18,252 nt of DNA from Flavobacterium psychrophilum (GTDB taxonomy: Bacteria > Bacteroidota > Bacteroidia > Flavobacteriales > Flavobacteriaceae): assembly GCA_020720185.1 (NCBI GenBank), contig DYPB01000038.1, positions 1 to 18,252 of the forward strand, read 5' to 3'. Position 1 is the first letter of the stretch, and every line of letters begins with the position of its first letter. Below are positions 1 through 7,677 of this stretch, piece by piece. The position numbers were made by a program, and so were the translations under genes. A model generated the notes under the pieces. The model was not told the DNA's origin and made no database searches. It saw only the letters and a program-made list of their open reading frames with translations.

Positions 1-200
1 TTATAAAGCAATAACCCAAAACGAACGACAAAAGAAGAACGAACCGCTAACACGGATTTGGCAAAAGTGCTGGTTCAGTGCTTCGGATAACAGTTTTTCG
101 TAAATCTGAAGTGTGTGCTTCTGATGAAGTTTAGGCTAACCAAATTCCCAACTTCTGCAAGCCATCAAACATTGGCGGTCAGTTTAGTAGCGGAAGGGAA
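1..200. repeat. Structured non-coding element, possible dispersed intergenic repeat
   Basis: No convincing reading frame covers this stretch. It is clearly richer in G and C than the flanking DNA. Its outer ends form an inverted pair: CCGCTA at 44-49 against TAGCGG at 188-193. Inside, GGATTTGGCAAAAGT (from 53) pairs imperfectly with ACTTCTGCAAGCC (from 151), and GAAG/CTTC at 108-111/118-121 makes a small hairpin. Taken together this looks like one long imperfect fold. The wording GGTTCAGTGCTTCGG resembles dispersed intergenic repeats I remember from Flavobacteria genomes, but I could not search for other copies. It may be truncated at its left end by the window boundary. Confidence 0.4.
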
Positions 201-230
201 ACGCATAAATTACATTTAAGAACAAAATAT

Positions 231-272
231 TGATAAACAAAAAACTCCATACGGAGTTTTTTTTGTTTATCA
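231..272. terminator. Bidirectional rho-independent terminator
   Basis: Left arm TGATAAACAAAAAACTCC (231-248), loop ATAC (249-252) and right arm GGAGT plus a T-rich run ending GTTTATCA (253-272) pair almost perfectly, with two extra T in the right arm. The A-run on one side and T-run on the other allow termination in both directions. It lies 8 bp beyond the stop codon of the minus-strand porin gene, so it most likely ends the DHOR-Rieske-porin transcript. Confidence 0.8.
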
Positions 273-279
273 GAGTATT

Positions 280-1512
280 CTAAAAATATGTAGATAATCC
301 AAAAATAAATCCATCAGTTATTGCAGGGGGATTTCCAAAAATATCTCGTTGTTTTTGAAAACGATAATTTAATCGAATTACAGTTTGTGAAGTTGGTCTA
401 AAACTAATGGCAGGCATAATGCTCCAAATATCCTCGCCGATATTTCCGCCAGTTTCATCAAATTTTCCAACATTCCAATCTACATACTCCAATCGGCAAG
501 CCACATTCAAAACCGCTTTTTCCCAATCTAATATCTTTTGGGTCAAAACAGGTTGGACAATATCTACAAATCCACCTTGTTGCTTGTTTCCAAATTGTTG
601 TGTGTAGGTTGATGGAACATCTACATTTATCCAAGCAAACTCTGATGTAATAAAAGTTTTACTCCACGGAATAGTAGTATTAAAATCTAATGCAAAAATA
701 GAAATTCGTCTTTTTTCATCAATAACAATTCCATCATCTTGAAACTTATTGTAAATCCCACCCATATAAGAAAGCCCTATTTCTCCAATTTTGTTGTTTC
801 TAATAGATAGTTTTCCAGTAAACAATGGTTCTCCACTATTTATTTCTTCAAAACGTTCGGGATTTTCTTTTGATGCAGGCAAAAAAGTTTTGTTTTTTGT
901 ATTTTCAATTATAGAATTGTCAAAACCTCCCGAAAAATAGGCTTCATAACCAAACATCCATTTTTCCGAATATTTTTTTCCAAACAATCCAACTCCAGCA
1001 TTACTAAAAGTTCCTGGCAACATTTGGGTTGCGGAGATAGGTCTATCTGTAAATTCCCATTTTGGTCCGTCGTGATTTTGGTTAAAAGAACCTATTGGAT
1101 TTACCAATATTCCTGCTCTAAAATTAACTAATGGATGAAATTCAACATCAACAGACGCAAATTCAATAGCAATTTCTTTTCCGCCATCTTCAAACTCAAT
1201 TTCAGTCAAAAATTTCACTCGTTTGCTAATTGCCGATGAGATAAAAATAGACAATCGTTTTGCTTGAAATTGGTGTCCTTCTGTAGTACCATCAGTAGTA
1301 AGTTTTTGCCAATTCGTTTCAACATAGCCGCCAATTGCAATAGGCGTTTTGTTAATGTTTAATGACGGTCTATTGTATAACGCATCCATATTCAAGACTT
1401 GTTTTAAAGTATCTTTTAGTATTCCTTTTAATAAACTAGTATCTATTTGAGCAGTAGATTTTATATTAAATAATGTAGTTATTACTATAATAATTGTAAA
1501 TCGTAATTTCAT
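280..1512 (-). CDS. Outer-membrane porin-like beta-barrel protein
   Basis: This is a 410-residue protein with an N-terminal signal peptide (basic MKLR, then a hydrophobic run of about 15 residues, with likely cleavage after STA-Q near residue 22). The mature part has alternating hydrophobic and polar strands rich in aromatic residues and ends ..GFIFGLSTYF, with the terminal aromatic typical of outer-membrane barrels. Segments such as FRAGILVNPIGSFN and WEFTDRP, and the overall length, resemble phosphate-selective porin O/P-like proteins; I judge family by resemblance only, and the substrate is unknown. Its ATG overlaps the stop of the upstream Rieske gene by four bases, so it is the last gene of a three-gene operon. 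It would supply a diffusion pathway across the outer membrane for whatever the two redox partners act on, which is inference. A strong terminator follows. Confidence 0.75.
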   Translation of the reverse strand: MKLRFTIIIVITTLFNIKSTAQIDTSLLKGILKDTLKQVLNMDALYNRPSLNINKTPIAIGGYVETNWQKLTTDGTTEGHQFQAKRLSIFISSAISKRVKFLTEIEFEDGGKEIAIEFASVDVEFHPLVNFRAGILVNPIGSFNQNHDGPKWEFTDRPISATQMLPGTFSNAGVGLFGKKYSEKWMFGYEAYFSGGFDNSIIENTKNKTFLPASKENPERFEEINSGEPLFTGKLSIRNNKIGEIGLSYMGGIYNKFQDDGIVIDEKRRISIFALDFNTTIPWSKTFITSEFAWINVDVPSTYTQQFGNKQQGGFVDIVQPVLTQKILDWEKAVLNVACRLEYVDWNVGKFDETGGNIGEDIWSIMPAISFRPTSQTVIRLNYRFQKQRDIFGNPPAITDGFIFGLSTYF

Positions 1513-1949
1513 TTTAAAGATATTTTTAAAGTATTATTTTCTATAATTATTGGAAATTTTCTTAAATTGGTATCCGCTGGTCCATTTTCTACAACGCCTT
1601 TATTACTAAATTCACTTCCGTGTGCAGAACATTGTAATTTATCTCCAAAAACTTGTAATTCCGCTCCTTGATGCGTACAAGCCATTTGTAAAGCGGTATA
1701 ATCATTTGCACTAAATCTATAAATACAGATAGGATATTTTAAATTTTTGTTTTGAATGATTATATATTTTTTAAATTCGATTTTTTGATTATTTTTAATT
1801 TCAAAATCAGAAATCGGAACTAAAATATCCGAACCATTTATCTCCTTTGCGATAACTTGTGAAGTAGCACAACTTTGCAATAAGGTTAAGCCTGTAATTC
1901 CTGCAAGACAGCCAAAACCGCATGTTTTTAAAAATTGTTTTCTATCCAT
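1509..1949 (-). CDS. Rieske 2Fe-2S lipoprotein
   Basis: This 146-residue Rieske-fold electron carrier has cluster ligands in CTHQG (Cys91, His93) and CSAHGSEF (Cys107, His110). The cysteines that form the stabilising disulfide in bc1-type Rieske proteins are replaced by Ala (Ala96, Ala109), so this is the disulfide-free type. The N-terminus MDRKQFLKTCGFGC is followed by a hydrophobic segment and a lipobox LLQSC (Cys27), predicting a membrane-anchored, extracytoplasmic lipoprotein. The RKxFLK start resembles a Tat signal with Lys in place of the second Arg, which would suit export of a folded Fe-S protein, but this is not proven. It starts one base after the di-haem oxidoreductase gene and overlaps the porin start by four bases (ATGA). 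Probable role: electron transfer to or from the di-haem partner. Confidence 0.88.
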   Translation of the reverse strand: MDRKQFLKTCGFGCLAGITGLTLLQSCATSQVIAKEINGSDILVPISDFEIKNNQKIEFKKYIIIQNKNLKYPICIYRFSANDYTALQMACTHQGAELQVFGDKLQCSAHGSEFSNKGVVENGPADTNLRKFPIIIENNTLKISLK

Positions 1950-1950
1950 T

Positions 1951-3135
1951 TTACAACGATTTTATAAATTTCAACAATGCATTTTTATCTTGTTGCGAAA
2001 GGTTTTGAAACGCGTTTTTACTAGTTGTTGCTTCTCCTCCGTGCATTATAATTGCTTGTTCAATACTTCTTGCTCTACCATCGTGCATCAAAAAAACACC
2101 ACCGCCTTGAGAACTTTCAGACAAGCCAATTCCCCAAAGAGGTGGTGTTCTCCATTCATATGTTTTGGCACTTCCTTCGGTGTAACCATCATCAAGACCA
2201 CTTCCCATATCGTGCAAGAGCAAATCGGTGTAAGGTGCAAATTCTTTAAAAGAAAGTGCTGCAATTGGCGAATATCCAGTCGTTAAACTCGACTTGTGGC
2301 AACCCACACAATTTATTTGTTTAAATACATTTTTGCCCTGTATAACATTTGCATCGTTTGGGGTTCTTTGCATTGGTGCTTTAAGTGTTTTTAAATAAAA
2401 AGTAATATCATTAATCTTGCTATTAGATACTTCGGGATCAATTTCTAAACCAGAATAATGGTCAATTGGGTTGAATGCCGAGGTAATTCCTATATCTTGA
2501 TTATAAGCCGTAATAGTTTGTTGAAACAAATCAAAAGTAGATGCTTTTTTACCAAAACGTCCTATATATTTACCATTTTGAGTTACTGCATTGGTTGGTA
2601 ATGTTACAAAACTTGGAATATCAATCCAGTTTATAGTTCCCGAAATACCATCGCCATCAGTATCATTCGGGTCAGCTATTGCAAGAATATCATTATCAGT
2701 TAGTGCTTGCAAAAATCCCATTCCTGTGAACGCAGGAGGCATAAATTTAGAGAATGTTGCACCAAAAGGTATTTGTTCAGGCAAAAAACCAGGCAAGGCT
2801 CTATTTTGTAATTGAGGCCCACCTTGATTTAAAAATAAATTTCCAGTTTCGTCAATTTGTCCAAAACGAGTTAAAGTAGTAAATGGATGCCCTTTTCCGT
2901 CTCCAGTGTGACAGTTTATACAGCTTGTACCTACAAATGTTGAACCTAAACCAGTTTCACGAGTAAAAACTTCATTAACAGCAGCATCGCCTCGCAAAAA
3001 TTGTTGCAATTCTATTCCTGTTAAACCTTCAACAGTTCCGTCTAAAAGTTCATCATCAGAAAGAACAGGAACATAAGATGGTTCACAAGAGGTCAAACCT
3101 AACACTAATATAAGTAAAAAGAATAAATATTTCAT
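1951..3135 (-). CDS. Di-haem oxidoreductase (DHOR/DUF1111) lipoprotein
   Basis: This is a 394-residue c-type cytochrome with two haem-binding motifs, CINCH (residues 72-76) and CVGCH (276-280). The context LLLHDMGSGLDDG, YEWRTPPLWGIG and FLMHDGRARSIEQAI is characteristic of the di-haem oxidoreductase family (COG3488/DUF1111, annotated as thiol oxidoreductase or putative peroxidase). The signal MKYLFFLLILVLGLTSC ends in a lipobox, so the protein should be a lipoprotein outside the cytoplasm, where haem attachment occurs. I chose the ATG at 3135. A TTG at 3156 extends the frame by seven codons but lies within the predicted -7 promoter element. It is the first gene of the operon with the Rieske protein and the porin. 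DHOR genes are often near imelysin-type iron-uptake genes, but none is present here. The substrate cannot be deduced. Confidence 0.88.
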   Translation of the reverse strand: MKYLFFLLILVLGLTSCEPSYVPVLSDDELLDGTVEGLTGIELQQFLRGDAAVNEVFTRETGLGSTFVGTSCINCHTGDGKGHPFTTLTRFGQIDETGNLFLNQGGPQLQNRALPGFLPEQIPFGATFSKFMPPAFTGMGFLQALTDNDILAIADPNDTDGDGISGTINWIDIPSFVTLPTNAVTQNGKYIGRFGKKASTFDLFQQTITAYNQDIGITSAFNPIDHYSGLEIDPEVSNSKINDITFYLKTLKAPMQRTPNDANVIQGKNVFKQINCVGCHKSSLTTGYSPIAALSFKEFAPYTDLLLHDMGSGLDDGYTEGSAKTYEWRTPPLWGIGLSESSQGGGVFLMHDGRARSIEQAIIMHGGEATTSKNAFQNLSQQDKNALLKFIKSL

Positions 3136-3153
3136 AATTTGATTATTTTTAGG

Positions 3154-3161
3154 CAAAACTA
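3154..3161 (-). promoter_or_regulatory. Promoter -7 element of the DHOR operon
   Basis: On the minus strand this reads TAGTTTTG, matching the Bacteroidota -7 consensus TAnnTTTG, 18 bp upstream of the DHOR ATG. A TTG (CAA on the plus strand at 3180-3182) lies 18 bp further upstream as a partial -33 element. Confidence 0.5.
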
Positions 3162-3344
3162 AAAAATAATTTAGACATACAATAATTATATTTAATAAAT
3201 TATTAAAAAATAAGTCATACTAAAGGGTTGATGAATTTGACCTACAATATGTTCAAAAGAATTCAAATACAAGGTATTTAATAAGGGAACGAGTCTTTAA
3301 TTATTAACGACAATTACTACAAATAACTGAATATCAATAATTAA

Positions 3345-3361
3345 AATTTATAGAACCCACC
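3345..3361 (+). repeat. 17-bp repeat, copy 1 (inverted relative to copy 2)
   Basis: AATTTATAGAACCCACC here is the exact reverse complement of 16539-16555. Both copies lie in intergenic DNA. They may be remnants of ends of an insertion sequence or MITE, but no transposase or full terminal repeat was found. Confidence 0.5.
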
Positions 3362-3444
3362 ATAATTAAATATTTTGAACCACTAATAAATATTCATTTT
3401 CAATTATTTTTTTATAGCAGTCTGTTTTCTTTAGAAATTTAGTT

Positions 3445-3452
3445 TATTTTTG
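3445..3452 (+). promoter_or_regulatory. Promoter -7 element of the LTA-synthase-family gene
   Basis: TATTTTTG matches TAnnTTTG and ends 20 bp before the ATG at 3473. No clear -33 TTTG is present at the usual distance, so the call rests on the -7 element and position. Confidence 0.45.
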
Positions 3453-3472
3453 CGAAAACAAAAAAATGTAAT

Positions 3473-5578
3473 ATGAATTTTATCAAAAAATGTACTCCTA
3501 TATATAATCTTGCTATTTTTTATTTTATAGTAAGTTTTATAACCCGTCTTCTACAAATTTTTCATCCAATTACACAATCAGATTTTGGGCTTTTAGAAAC
3601 CCTAAAAATATTTATTTTTGGTTTTCTATCCGATATCTTTGTTTTTGTAGTTGTAAGTTTCTTTTTATGGTTGTATTTAATATTTATTTCTAATGCAAAA
3701 TATTATAAACCAACTGGTTATATTGTTTTTGGCTTATTGGTTTCATTGTTATTATATGTTTATTTCGGCAATACCATTCTTAATGAATATGGTGGTTCGG
3801 CTCCCGAAATCGGAATTGGATTTATTGCATTAAAAACTATTTTGTTCGGATTATTATTATTTTTGCCAAAGTATCGAAGTACAATTAGATTTTGGTTATT
3901 CAGTTTTGTAATCTTCTTGTTTGTAACACTAATATTACAAAATGCCATTAGCGAATATCTTTTTTGGAACGAATTTGGGGTTCGGTACAACTTTATTGCA
4001 GTAGATTATTTGGTTTATACTAACGAAGTTATTGGAAATATTATGCAATCTTATCCTGTTGTGCCAATATTTTCGAGTTTATTTTTAATAGCAGGAACAA
4101 TTTCTTACTTTATTATCAAAAAATCTAAAAATTATTTAGAATCTATCCCAAGTTTTACCGAAAAAATAAAAATATCAGTCGTTTATTTTGCTCTTTTAGG
4201 TGTATCTTTTTTGATGATTCCGTGGTTGTCGTCTAAAGAAAATTCTAAAAACATATTTACCAATGAGTTACAAGCTAATGGTTTGTATAAATTTTATGGT
4301 GCTTTTATGAACTCTGAATTAGATTATTTTAAGTTTTATAAAACCATTCCAAACCAAGAGGCTTTTGAGATTTTAAAAAATCAAATTCCAAATACTATCG
4401 GTCAATCAACTGCTATAAATATCAAATCTACAGCACCCGAAGTTCATAAAAATGTAGTTTTAATAACGATTGAAAGTTATAGTGCCGAATTTATGAAAAT
4501 GTATGGAAATGAACAAAATATTACACCTTTTTTAGATAGTTTGGCAACAAAAAGTTTGAATTTTTCTAATCTTTTTGCCGTCGGAAATCGCACCGTTCGT
4601 GGATTAGAAGCCGTTACGCTATCTCTTCCCCCCACTGCTGGCGAAAGTGTTGTAAAACGAAAAGATAATAAAAATAAATTCTCGACCTCAAGTGTTTTTA
4701 AACAAAAAGGATATCAGGTAAAATATCTTTATGGAGGTGATGCGTATTTTGATAATATGGAAGATTTTTTTACGGGCAATGGTTATGAAATTGTTGATAA
4801 AAAATCATTTAAACCCAACGAAATAACTTTCGAAAATGTTTGGGGTGTTTGTGATGAGGATATGGCAAAAAAAGCAATTACGATCATGAACAGCCAATCA
4901 AAAATAGGTAAACCATTTTTTAATCATTGGATGACTGTCAGTAATCATCGTCCGTTTACTTATCCTGAAAATAAAATTGATATTTCGGGTAAGTCAAAAT
5001 CCAGAGAAGGTGGTGTAAAATATACAGATTATGCCTTAAATGTTTTTTTTAAAATGGCAAAAAAACAAGCGTGGTACACTAACACAATTTTTGTAATTGT
5101 TGCAGATCATTGTGCCTCTAGTTCTGGAAAAACAGAACTCCCAATGGATAAATATCGAATTCCTGCAATGATTTTTAACCCAACGGCAGAGCCCCAAAAT
5201 TGTAATAAATTAATGTCGCAGATAGATATTATGCCGACTGTTTTTGGTTTGCTGAATTTTAATTATCAATCAAAATTTTATGGACAAGATGTTCTGAAAA
5301 ATGATTATCAACCTCGAGCATTAATTGCAACATATCAGAATTTAGGTTTGATAAAAAATAATATTTTAACCATAATTTCTCCAAAACAAAAGGTAGAACA
5401 ATTTTCGTTATCTGTAATTAATAATCCAAAATTAAGTGCCGATTTTCAAATATTTTACGATGAAAAGCCAATGCAAAAACTTGATAATACTTTAGTTAAA
5501 GAAACGATTTCATATTATCAAACCGCATCGGAAATTCTTACTAAAAAACGATATAATAATACGGTTGAGAAGAAATAA
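3473..5578 (+). CDS. LTA synthase family membrane sulfatase-fold protein
   Basis: This is a 701-residue protein with roughly seven hydrophobic membrane segments in residues 1-260, then a large extracytoplasmic alkaline-phosphatase-superfamily domain. Visible active-site features match phosphoglycerol transferases of the LtaS type: Glu334 in VLITIESYSAEF, a candidate nucleophile Thr374 in NRTVRGLEAV, His492 in SNHRPF, and Asp545-His546 in VADHC. LtaS transfers phosphoglycerol from phosphatidylglycerol to a polymer in Gram-positives. Gram-negative Bacteroidota do not make classical lipoteichoic acid, so the acceptor here is unknown; it could modify a glycan or lipid in the envelope. It has its own promoter, is not in an operon, and converges with yihY across a hairpin containing both stop codons. 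Confidence 0.85.
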   Translation: MNFIKKCTPIYNLAIFYFIVSFITRLLQIFHPITQSDFGLLETLKIFIFGFLSDIFVFVVVSFFLWLYLIFISNAKYYKPTGYIVFGLLVSLLLYVYFGNTILNEYGGSAPEIGIGFIALKTILFGLLLFLPKYRSTIRFWLFSFVIFLFVTLILQNAISEYLFWNEFGVRYNFIAVDYLVYTNEVIGNIMQSYPVVPIFSSLFLIAGTISYFIIKKSKNYLESIPSFTEKIKISVVYFALLGVSFLMIPWLSSKENSKNIFTNELQANGLYKFYGAFMNSELDYFKFYKTIPNQEAFEILKNQIPNTIGQSTAINIKSTAPEVHKNVVLITIESYSAEFMKMYGNEQNITPFLDSLATKSLNFSNLFAVGNRTVRGLEAVTLSLPPTAGESVVKRKDNKNKFSTSSVFKQKGYQVKYLYGGDAYFDNMEDFFTGNGYEIVDKKSFKPNEITFENVWGVCDEDMAKKAITIMNSQSKIGKPFFNHWMTVSNHRPFTYPENKIDISGKSKSREGGVKYTDYALNVFFKMAKKQAWYTNTIFVIVADHCASSSGKTELPMDKYRIPAMIFNPTAEPQNCNKLMSQIDIMPTVFGLLNFNYQSKFYGQDVLKNDYQPRALIATYQNLGLIKNNILTIISPKQKVEQFSLSVINNPKLSADFQIFYDEKPMQKLDNTLVKETISYYQTASEILTKKRYNNTVEKK

Positions 5579-5600
5579 ATTATTAATTTATATTCTTCTT
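5567..5600. terminator. Hairpin across convergent gene ends
   Basis: The left arm 5567-5581 (GAGAAGAAATAAATT) pairs with 5585-5600 over about 15 bp, with one bulged A at 5592 and a 3-nt loop. The stem contains the stop codons of both converging genes (5576-5578 plus, 5588-5590 minus). It is AT-rich, so it may be a weak bidirectional terminator. Confidence 0.4.
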
Positions 5601-6538
5601 TCTCTTTTTAATTTATTAATTGCAGCATCTAATTCAAAGCCCAATAAAAGAATCATACAGTTTATCCAGATATAAAACATCATAATTAAGAGTGTTCCAA
5701 TAGAGCCATAAAGTTCATTGTATTTTGAGAATTTGACTACCCAAATTCCAAATCCATAAGACGATATTATGAACAAAACGGTTGTAAATACTGAACCCAC
5801 AGATATAAAGGCACGATTTTTATCTCTTTTAATTCCGAATTTAAAGAGTATGGAAACCGTCAATAATATCATTATTATTACAAATCCATATCTACCCCAT
5901 TCTAATAGTGATATTTTATCAGAAACATTTTGAGATAAAACCTCTTGAATAATTGTTTTTTGAATAAAAACCTCAAAAATAATAATTGCGGCAACGGTTA
6001 TTAACAATACTAATGATAATAATAAAGAGATTATAATAGCAACAAAATATTGTCGATAAAATCCTCGTTTATGAACAATATGTTTTGAATTTTCAAAGCC
6101 ACTTAATATGGCATTCAATCCATTTGCCATTAAAAAAATGGATAATATAAACCCTGTTGACAATAGTCCAGAATGACTATTGTGCAAAATATCATTGATG
6201 ATATTTTCAATAGCATTGTAAGTTTTGGGCGGTACTCCATCGGCAACAAATTCTAAAAAATCGGTCTGGAAATTTTCAATTGGAATAAATGGAATTAGAT
6301 TTAAAATGAATAGTGCAAATGGAAAAAGTGCCATGAAAAAACTCCACGAAATGGCTGCCGCTCGATAGGAAAGTTCTCCGTTTACAATTACATTTCCATA
6401 TAGTTTTAATAATTCATAAAAAGACAAAGTTTTTAAGAACGGAAGTTCTGTTTTTTGCAAAATCAATACAACTGTTGATTTCAAATAAGTTAAAATTGCT
6501 TTAAAATGGCTAATAATGGCTTTGTTTTTTCTATTCAT
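5588..6538 (-). CDS. YihY/BrkB family inner-membrane protein
   Basis: This is a 316-residue protein with about six membrane segments (roughly residues 65-85, 120-145, 160-190, 205-230, 240-265, 275-300). The sequences LSYRAAAISWSFFMALFPF and GTLLIMMFYIWINCMILLLG are the hallmark regions of the YihY/virulence factor BrkB family. Old annotations as ribonuclease BN were in error, and the family's molecular function remains unclear; transport or envelope integrity is likely. A basic tail (NKLKRERRI) ends the protein inside. It follows nadC by 25 bp and is probably cotranscribed with it. Confidence 0.85.
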   Translation of the reverse strand: MNRKNKAIISHFKAILTYLKSTVVLILQKTELPFLKTLSFYELLKLYGNVIVNGELSYRAAAISWSFFMALFPFALFILNLIPFIPIENFQTDFLEFVADGVPPKTYNAIENIINDILHNSHSGLLSTGFILSIFLMANGLNAILSGFENSKHIVHKRGFYRQYFVAIIISLLLSLVLLITVAAIIIFEVFIQKTIIQEVLSQNVSDKISLLEWGRYGFVIIMILLTVSILFKFGIKRDKNRAFISVGSVFTTVLFIISSYGFGIWVVKFSKYNELYGSIGTLLIMMFYIWINCMILLLGFELDAAINKLKRERRI

Positions 6539-6563
6539 TACATAAATATTTAGGTTTAACGAA

Positions 6564-7421
6564 TTAAAACGCTTTTAAACTTAAATCCATATTATAAATT
6601 GAATGAGTTAATGCTCCAGACGAAATATAATTAACGCCACTCATTGCATATTCTCTAATTGTTTTTTCATTAATATTTCCAGATGATTCTGTAAGACATT
6701 TATTTCCAATTAATTGCACTGCCTTTTTAGTGTCTTCAAAATTAAAATTATCAATTAAAATTCTGTAAATTCCATCCGATTTTAAAATTTCTTTAATCTC
6801 TTCAAGATTTCTTGCTTCAATTATTATTTTTAAATCAAGATTGTTTTTTTGCAGATATTTTTTTGTTTTTACAATTGCATTTGTAATTCCACCAGCAAAA
6901 TCGTTGTGGTTGTCTTTTAACATAATCATATCATACAGTGCAAACCGATGATTTTCTCCTCCGCCTATTTTTACTGCCCATTTCTCGGCAGCTCTAAAAT
7001 TTGGTGTTGTTTTTCGAGTGTCTAAAATTTTAGTATTTGTTCCTTCTAATAATTGAGCAAATTTATTGGTTTTTGTTGCTATTGCACTCATTCTTTGCAT
7101 AGAATTTAGTACTAATCTTTCAGCTTTTAAAATGGATTGCGAACTACCTGAAACCGTAAAAACTACATCTCCAAATTGTACTTGTTGTCCATCTGTAATC
7201 AAAATTTCGGTTTTTAAATCAGTATCTACAAAATCAAAAATCTTTTTTGCAAAAGCAACACCCGCAATAATCCCGTTATCTTTTACCAATAATTTTGCTT
7301 TACCTACAGCATTTTCAGGAATACAAGCTAACGAACTATAATCGCCAGAACCTACATCTTCTCTAATTCCATTTTTTATTATTAAATCTAATTCGTTTTG
7401 AAATTGTGCTTCAGAAATCAT
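6564..7421 (-). CDS. nadC: Nicotinate-nucleotide pyrophosphorylase (carboxylating)
   Basis: This is quinolinate phosphoribosyltransferase, which converts quinolinate and PRPP to nicotinate mononucleotide, CO2 and pyrophosphate in de novo NAD synthesis in the cytoplasm. At 285 residues it has the usual family length. Conserved elements are visible: RED (residues 20-22), DTRKTTP (134-140), GGGENHR (153-159), MLKDNH (167-172), and SSGALTHS near the C-terminus. The ATG at 7421 gives a typical N-terminus. nadA and nadB are not in this window. It is first in a two-gene unit with yihY, and is divergent from the small membrane protein gene across 69 bp in which I see no clear minus-strand promoter. 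Confidence 0.95.
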   Translation of the reverse strand: MISEAQFQNELDLIIKNGIREDVGSGDYSSLACIPENAVGKAKLLVKDNGIIAGVAFAKKIFDFVDTDLKTEILITDGQQVQFGDVVFTVSGSSQSILKAERLVLNSMQRMSAIATKTNKFAQLLEGTNTKILDTRKTTPNFRAAEKWAVKIGGGENHRFALYDMIMLKDNHNDFAGGITNAIVKTKKYLQKNNLDLKIIIEARNLEEIKEILKSDGIYRILIDNFNFEDTKKAVQLIGNKCLTESSGNINEKTIREYAMSGVNYISSGALTHSIYNMDLSLKAF

Positions 7422-7461
7422 TTTTTTATTTTTTTAAAGATGCTAAAATAATAAAAATGAT

Positions 7462-7469
7462 TACATTTG
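7462..7469 (+). promoter_or_regulatory. Promoter -7 element of the small membrane protein-rlmH unit
   Basis: TACATTTG matches TAnnTTTG, 21 bp before the ATG at 7491. No good -33 element is visible. Confidence 0.5.
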
Positions 7470-7490
7470 ACAAACTAATACTTATAAAAA

Positions 7491-7676
7491 ATGGAAACGA
7501 GAAAACAAAAAAGAAGAATTATATTACTTGCTGTAATACTACTGTTGTCTGTGGGTAATTATTTCAGAATGTTTGATAATGAACCTATTAGAACAGTACA
7601 TTTTATACAAATTTTTGTCATAGGTGCTATTTCTTCGTTATTAATTTATAAAATAGTTGCCGAATTTAGAAAATAA
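7491..7676 (+). CDS. Small two-helix membrane protein of unknown function
   Basis: This is a 61-residue protein with a basic start (METRKQKRR), a first hydrophobic helix (about residues 10-25), a short polar loop containing NYFRMFDNEP, a second helix (about 37-55), and a basic end. The topology suggests an inner-membrane protein with both ends in the cytoplasm. A good -7 promoter element precedes it and its stop is one base before the rlmH ATG, which supports translation and cotranscription with rlmH. I do not recognise a named family. Confidence 0.65.
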   Translation: METRKQKRRIILLAVILLLSVGNYFRMFDNEPIRTVHFIQIFVIGAISSLLIYKIVAEFRK

Positions 7677-7677
7677 A

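Larger units (their letters stand above)
3136..3472. other. Divergent intergenic region with one repeat copy
   Basis: This 337-bp AT-rich gap lies between the divergently transcribed DHOR operon and the LTA-synthase-family gene. It holds a predicted promoter at each end (3154-3161 minus, 3445-3452 plus). It also holds a 17-bp sequence at 3345-3361 whose exact reverse complement occurs at 16539-16555. I see no plausible gene in it on either strand. Confidence 0.6.

Noticed and set aside
1..200. Integron attC site
   Set aside because: Outer inverted repeats are present, but no clear RYYYAAC/GTTRRRY core pair was found and no integrase gene lies in the window.
407..607. Plus-strand open frame within the porin gene
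   Set aside because: It is antisense to a well-supported barrel protein, shows no family resemblance and has cysteine- and proline-rich composition unlike its neighbours.
1990..2815. Several plus-strand open frames antisense to the di-haem oxidoreductase gene
   Set aside because: The minus-strand gene carries two haem motifs and full family signatures; the antisense frames have no recognisable domains or promoters.
3136..3156. TTG start that would lengthen the di-haem protein by seven residues
   Set aside because: It overlaps the predicted -7 element, and the downstream ATG gives a clean lipoprotein signal peptide.
3473..5578. Evidence for lipoteichoic acid synthesis
   Set aside because: Family membership alone does not give the acceptor, and every other feature indicates a Gram-negative envelope.
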